Positions 62,129 through 64,000 of a stretch of DNA of 64,000 bases are shown here, piece by piece. The stretch's first letter is position 1, and each line of letters starts with the position of its first letter. The DNA lies in assembly GCF_000374045.1 (NCBI RefSeq), contig NZ_KB893386.1:124001-188000 (forward strand). Reading direction: 5' to 3'. Below the pieces are notes generated by a model that searched no databases, had not been told where the DNA came from, and saw only the letters and a list, made by a program, of their open reading frames with translations. A program made the translations under genes and the position numbers. This DNA comes from Segetibacter koreensis DSM 18137. GTDB lineage: Bacteria; Bacteroidota; Bacteroidia; Chitinophagales; Chitinophagaceae.

Positions 62129-62660
62129 CCCATAACGTAAAAATAATAGTAGTGTTACAACAGTAATGCCATCCTATTTAAATAGCGATCTCCACTGTTA
62201 ATTATTTTTTCAGTTGTCATATAATTTATAGACGCATTTAATTTAGGTAATTTTATTGCCAGACAAGAATATATTTAAAATATTTTCACTTTAATAATAA
62301 ATTGCACAAAAAATCATTCATGATGATAATCTGCGGTTTAAGCTATAAAAAAAATTAAGGTAACCGAGACCAATTATTTTTCATTTAGAACTTTAATTCG
62401 CAGGTTTAGTAACTGCGACTGCTGGTGCTTAAGGTCAAGTATATAAACTATTATGAATTTTTATTGTTACTTAGCAGATAATTGTAGTGGAAAGGCTTTT
62501 GCATATAATAAAAATTGATGCAATCGATTCTACGGTACAAGTGTGCGACGCAAGGATGCAGGGTAGGAATTCTATTGCCGGATAAAAAAATCCGGCAGGA
62601 TTAGTACAACATCTGGAAACAGCCGACTTCTACCGGTAACTTTAAAAAATCAACCTCTAA
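62129..62660. other. Long gap before bshA, with a repeat copy and a hairpin
   Basis: The 532 bp hold no gene that I can support. At 62535-62558 is copy 4 of the interspersed repeat (GTACAAGTGTGCGACGCAAG then GATG). At 62576-62597 a perfect 8-bp stem, TGCCGGAT with ATCCGGCA, encloses six A; with no T-run after it, it is not a normal terminator. Confidence 0.5.
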
Positions 62661-63806
62661 ATGCGTATAGGTATTGTATGTTACCCCACTTTTGGGGGAA
62701 GTGGCGTTCTCGCCACAGAATTAGGAAAGGCACTTGCAGATAAGGGACATTCTGTTCATTTTATTACATATCAGCAGCCTGTCAGGCTAAATGTTTTTAG
62801 TGCTAATATTTATTATCACGAGGTGCGTGTTCCTACATATCCCCTCTTCGATTATCCCCCGTATGAGGTGGCACTGTCAAGTACAATGGTGGATGTAATA
62901 TTACATCACAATCTCGACCTTTTGCATGTGCATTATGCTATTCCGCATGCCTCTGCCGCATATATGGCAAAGCAAATTGTTGCAAAAGTGGGTAAGAACA
63001 TTCCTGTTATTACTACGCTTCATGGTACGGATATAACGCTTGTTGGGAGAGACAAAACGTATGCACCTGTAGTAACATTTAGTATAAACGAAAGTGATGC
63101 GATTACTGCGGTAAGCGATAACCTGAGAATGGAAACTTACAGGTCTTTTGCCATAGAAAAAGAAATAGATGTAATACACAATTTTGTAGATGTGGCCAGG
63201 TTTAGCAAAAAACCCATTGATGCATTCAGGCAGGTAATTGCTCCAAACGGAGAAAAAATTCTGGTGCATGCGTCTAACTTCAGAAAAATAAAAAGGGTGC
63301 AGGACGTAGTAAAAATTTTTGCAGAAGTGCGGAAACAAATGGGTGCAAAATTGCTGATGGTGGGTGATGGACCGGAACGTCCGCCAATGGAAGATTTGGT
63401 GAAAGATTATGGACTTACTGATGACGTACGTTTTTTGGGCAAACAAGAGCAGATGGAAGAAATTTTGGTAGTCAGTGACTTATTTGTTTTGCCTTCTGAG
63501 TATGAAAGTTTTGGCCTGGCCGCACTTGAAGCAATGGCAGCAAGAATGCCTGTTATAAGTACTAATGCGGGCGGCCTGCCTGAAATAAACATTCATGGCA
63601 AGACAGGTTACCTATCAAACATAGGTGATGTGGAAGACATGAGCAGAAATGCAATAGCAATTCTTAGTAATGATGAAATGCTTTCCGATTTTAAAAAGAA
63701 CGCTTATGAGCAGGCGTGCAAGTTTGACATACATAACATTGTTCCTGTTTACGAGAAATTGTACAGCCGTTTTTGCAGTATGATTTGTAGCAAATTGCCT
63801 GCCTGA
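62661..63806 (+). CDS. bshA: BshA, bacillithiol biosynthesis glycosyltransferase
   Basis: A 381-residue GT4 glycosyltransferase that joins UDP-N-acetylglucosamine and L-malate in the first step of bacillithiol synthesis. The N-terminus MRIGIVCYPTFGGSGVLATELGKALADKGHSVHFITYQQPVRL is characteristic of BshA. HVHYAIPHA, TLHGTDITLVG, and the C-terminal FVLPSEYESFGLAALEAMA with its E-x7-E motif follow. Bacteroidota use bacillithiol as a main low-molecular thiol. It is followed by a strong terminator. Confidence 0.92.
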   Translation: MRIGIVCYPTFGGSGVLATELGKALADKGHSVHFITYQQPVRLNVFSANIYYHEVRVPTYPLFDYPPYEVALSSTMVDVILHHNLDLLHVHYAIPHASAAYMAKQIVAKVGKNIPVITTLHGTDITLVGRDKTYAPVVTFSINESDAITAVSDNLRMETYRSFAIEKEIDVIHNFVDVARFSKKPIDAFRQVIAPNGEKILVHASNFRKIKRVQDVVKIFAEVRKQMGAKLLMVGDGPERPPMEDLVKDYGLTDDVRFLGKQEQMEEILVVSDLFVLPSEYESFGLAALEAMAARMPVISTNAGGLPEINIHGKTGYLSNIGDVEDMSRNAIAILSNDEMLSDFKKNAYEQACKFDIHNIVPVYEKLYSRFCSMICSKLPA

Positions 63807-63870
63807 GGCAATATTAATGCTTAATCAATGGGTGAGAATAGGTTTACTCATACTCGTCATATGATGCAAT

Positions 63871-63914
63871 AAAAAAAGAGGTTGACCCAAAACTAAGGGT
63901 CAACCTCTTTTTTT
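63871..63914. terminator. Bidirectional intrinsic terminator after bshA
   Basis: An 18-bp perfect stem: 63871-63888 (A-run, GAGGTTGACCC) with 63897-63914 (GGGTCAACCTC, T-run), 8-base loop. It has T-runs on both strands and lies between convergent genes, 65 bp after bshA. Confidence 0.92.
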
Positions 63915-63933
63915 ATTGTGGTCACTGAAAGTC

Positions 63934-63999
63934 TTACTTTTTCTTAAGCCATTGTTCCGGGTTCAAAAAAACACTTTTATCATTAATTACCATAAACAA
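63934..63999 (-). CDS. C-terminal end of a leftward gene cut by the window edge
   Basis: An open frame runs from the edge to TAA at 63934-63936 and reads LFMVINDKSVFLNPEQWLKKK. The position just past a bidirectional terminator, convergent with bshA, supports a real gene. Too short to name. Confidence 0.5.
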   Translation of the reverse strand: MFMVINDKSVFLNPEQWLKKK

Positions 64000-64000
64000 T

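Noticed and set aside
1-64000. CRISPR arrays, insertion sequences, prophage or tRNA genes
   Set aside because: I saw no regularly spaced repeats, transposase or phage genes, and no tRNA-like cloverleaf in the gaps.

Overview
The window is about 64 kb of an AT-rich Bacteroidota chromosome, probably Chitinophagales-like. The signs are a lipoprotein clade II NosZ, promoters with the TAnnTTTG -7 element, few Shine-Dalgarno sequences, a bacillithiol gene (bshA), and DUF4136, DUF6544, DUF6064 and DUF892 family proteins. It carries no rRNA, tRNA, CRISPR array or insertion sequence that I can see.

Layout. 1-4.8 kb: a leftward nitrous oxide reductase operon (cytochrome c, nosZ, a membrane-domain/nosL fusion, and a nosD cut by the window edge). 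5.2-9 kb: a polytopic membrane protein, then a PAS histidine kinase overlapping a response regulator whose output is a complete CRP/FNR module. 9-16 kb: a UspA, a MacAB-type export operon and a P2A Ca2+-ATPase. 16.5-21 kb: MFS transporter, CPBP protein, DUF6544, flippase-like protein. 21-31 kb: two UspA, a DoxX-like protein, a three-BON protein, glycogen debranching enzyme plus glucokinase, a PNPOx-like flavoprotein, a zinc alcohol dehydrogenase and Hsp20. 31-43 kb: an eRF1-like (baeRF/Balon-type) protein, a split APH/P-loop kinase pair, small stress proteins, a broken DUF6064 gene and two more P-type ATPases (one MgtA). 43-55 kb: ordinary metabolism and secreted proteins. 55-62 kb: PEP synthase, four more UspA and a second DoxX-like protein. 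62.6 kb to the end: bshA.

The main result is a hidden regulon. At fourteen intergenic places I see a 14-bp FNR/CRP-type palindrome, ATGAT-N4-ATCAT or its TGAC-N4-GTCA variant. In nearly every case a TAnnTTTG-like -7 element (at most one mismatch) begins either 22 or 44 bp from the palindrome edge. The two spacings differ by two helical turns, as class II and class I activator sites would. The sites serve nos, five uspA transcription units (including uspA-ppsA and the DoxX-uspA cassettes), the exporter, at least two P-type ATPases, glk-glgX, PNPOx, hsp20, the baeRF gene and the kinase pair. Three sites sit between divergent genes and fit both directions.

The gene set closely parallels the mycobacterial DosR dormancy regulon: Hsp20, many Usp, a Rv2004c-like kinase, an eRF1-like factor, a P-type ATPase and a flavin protein. 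Here it would be run by an FNR-type factor. The best candidate is the PAS kinase/REC-CRP pair in the window. Its recognition helix keeps the Glu and Arg that read TGA, it has no FNR-type cysteine cluster, and the kinase PAS domain has a His and Arg at the FixL haem positions. I infer a hypoxia and energy-saving programme linking N2O respiration, glycogen use, ion pumping, protein protection and ribosome protection.
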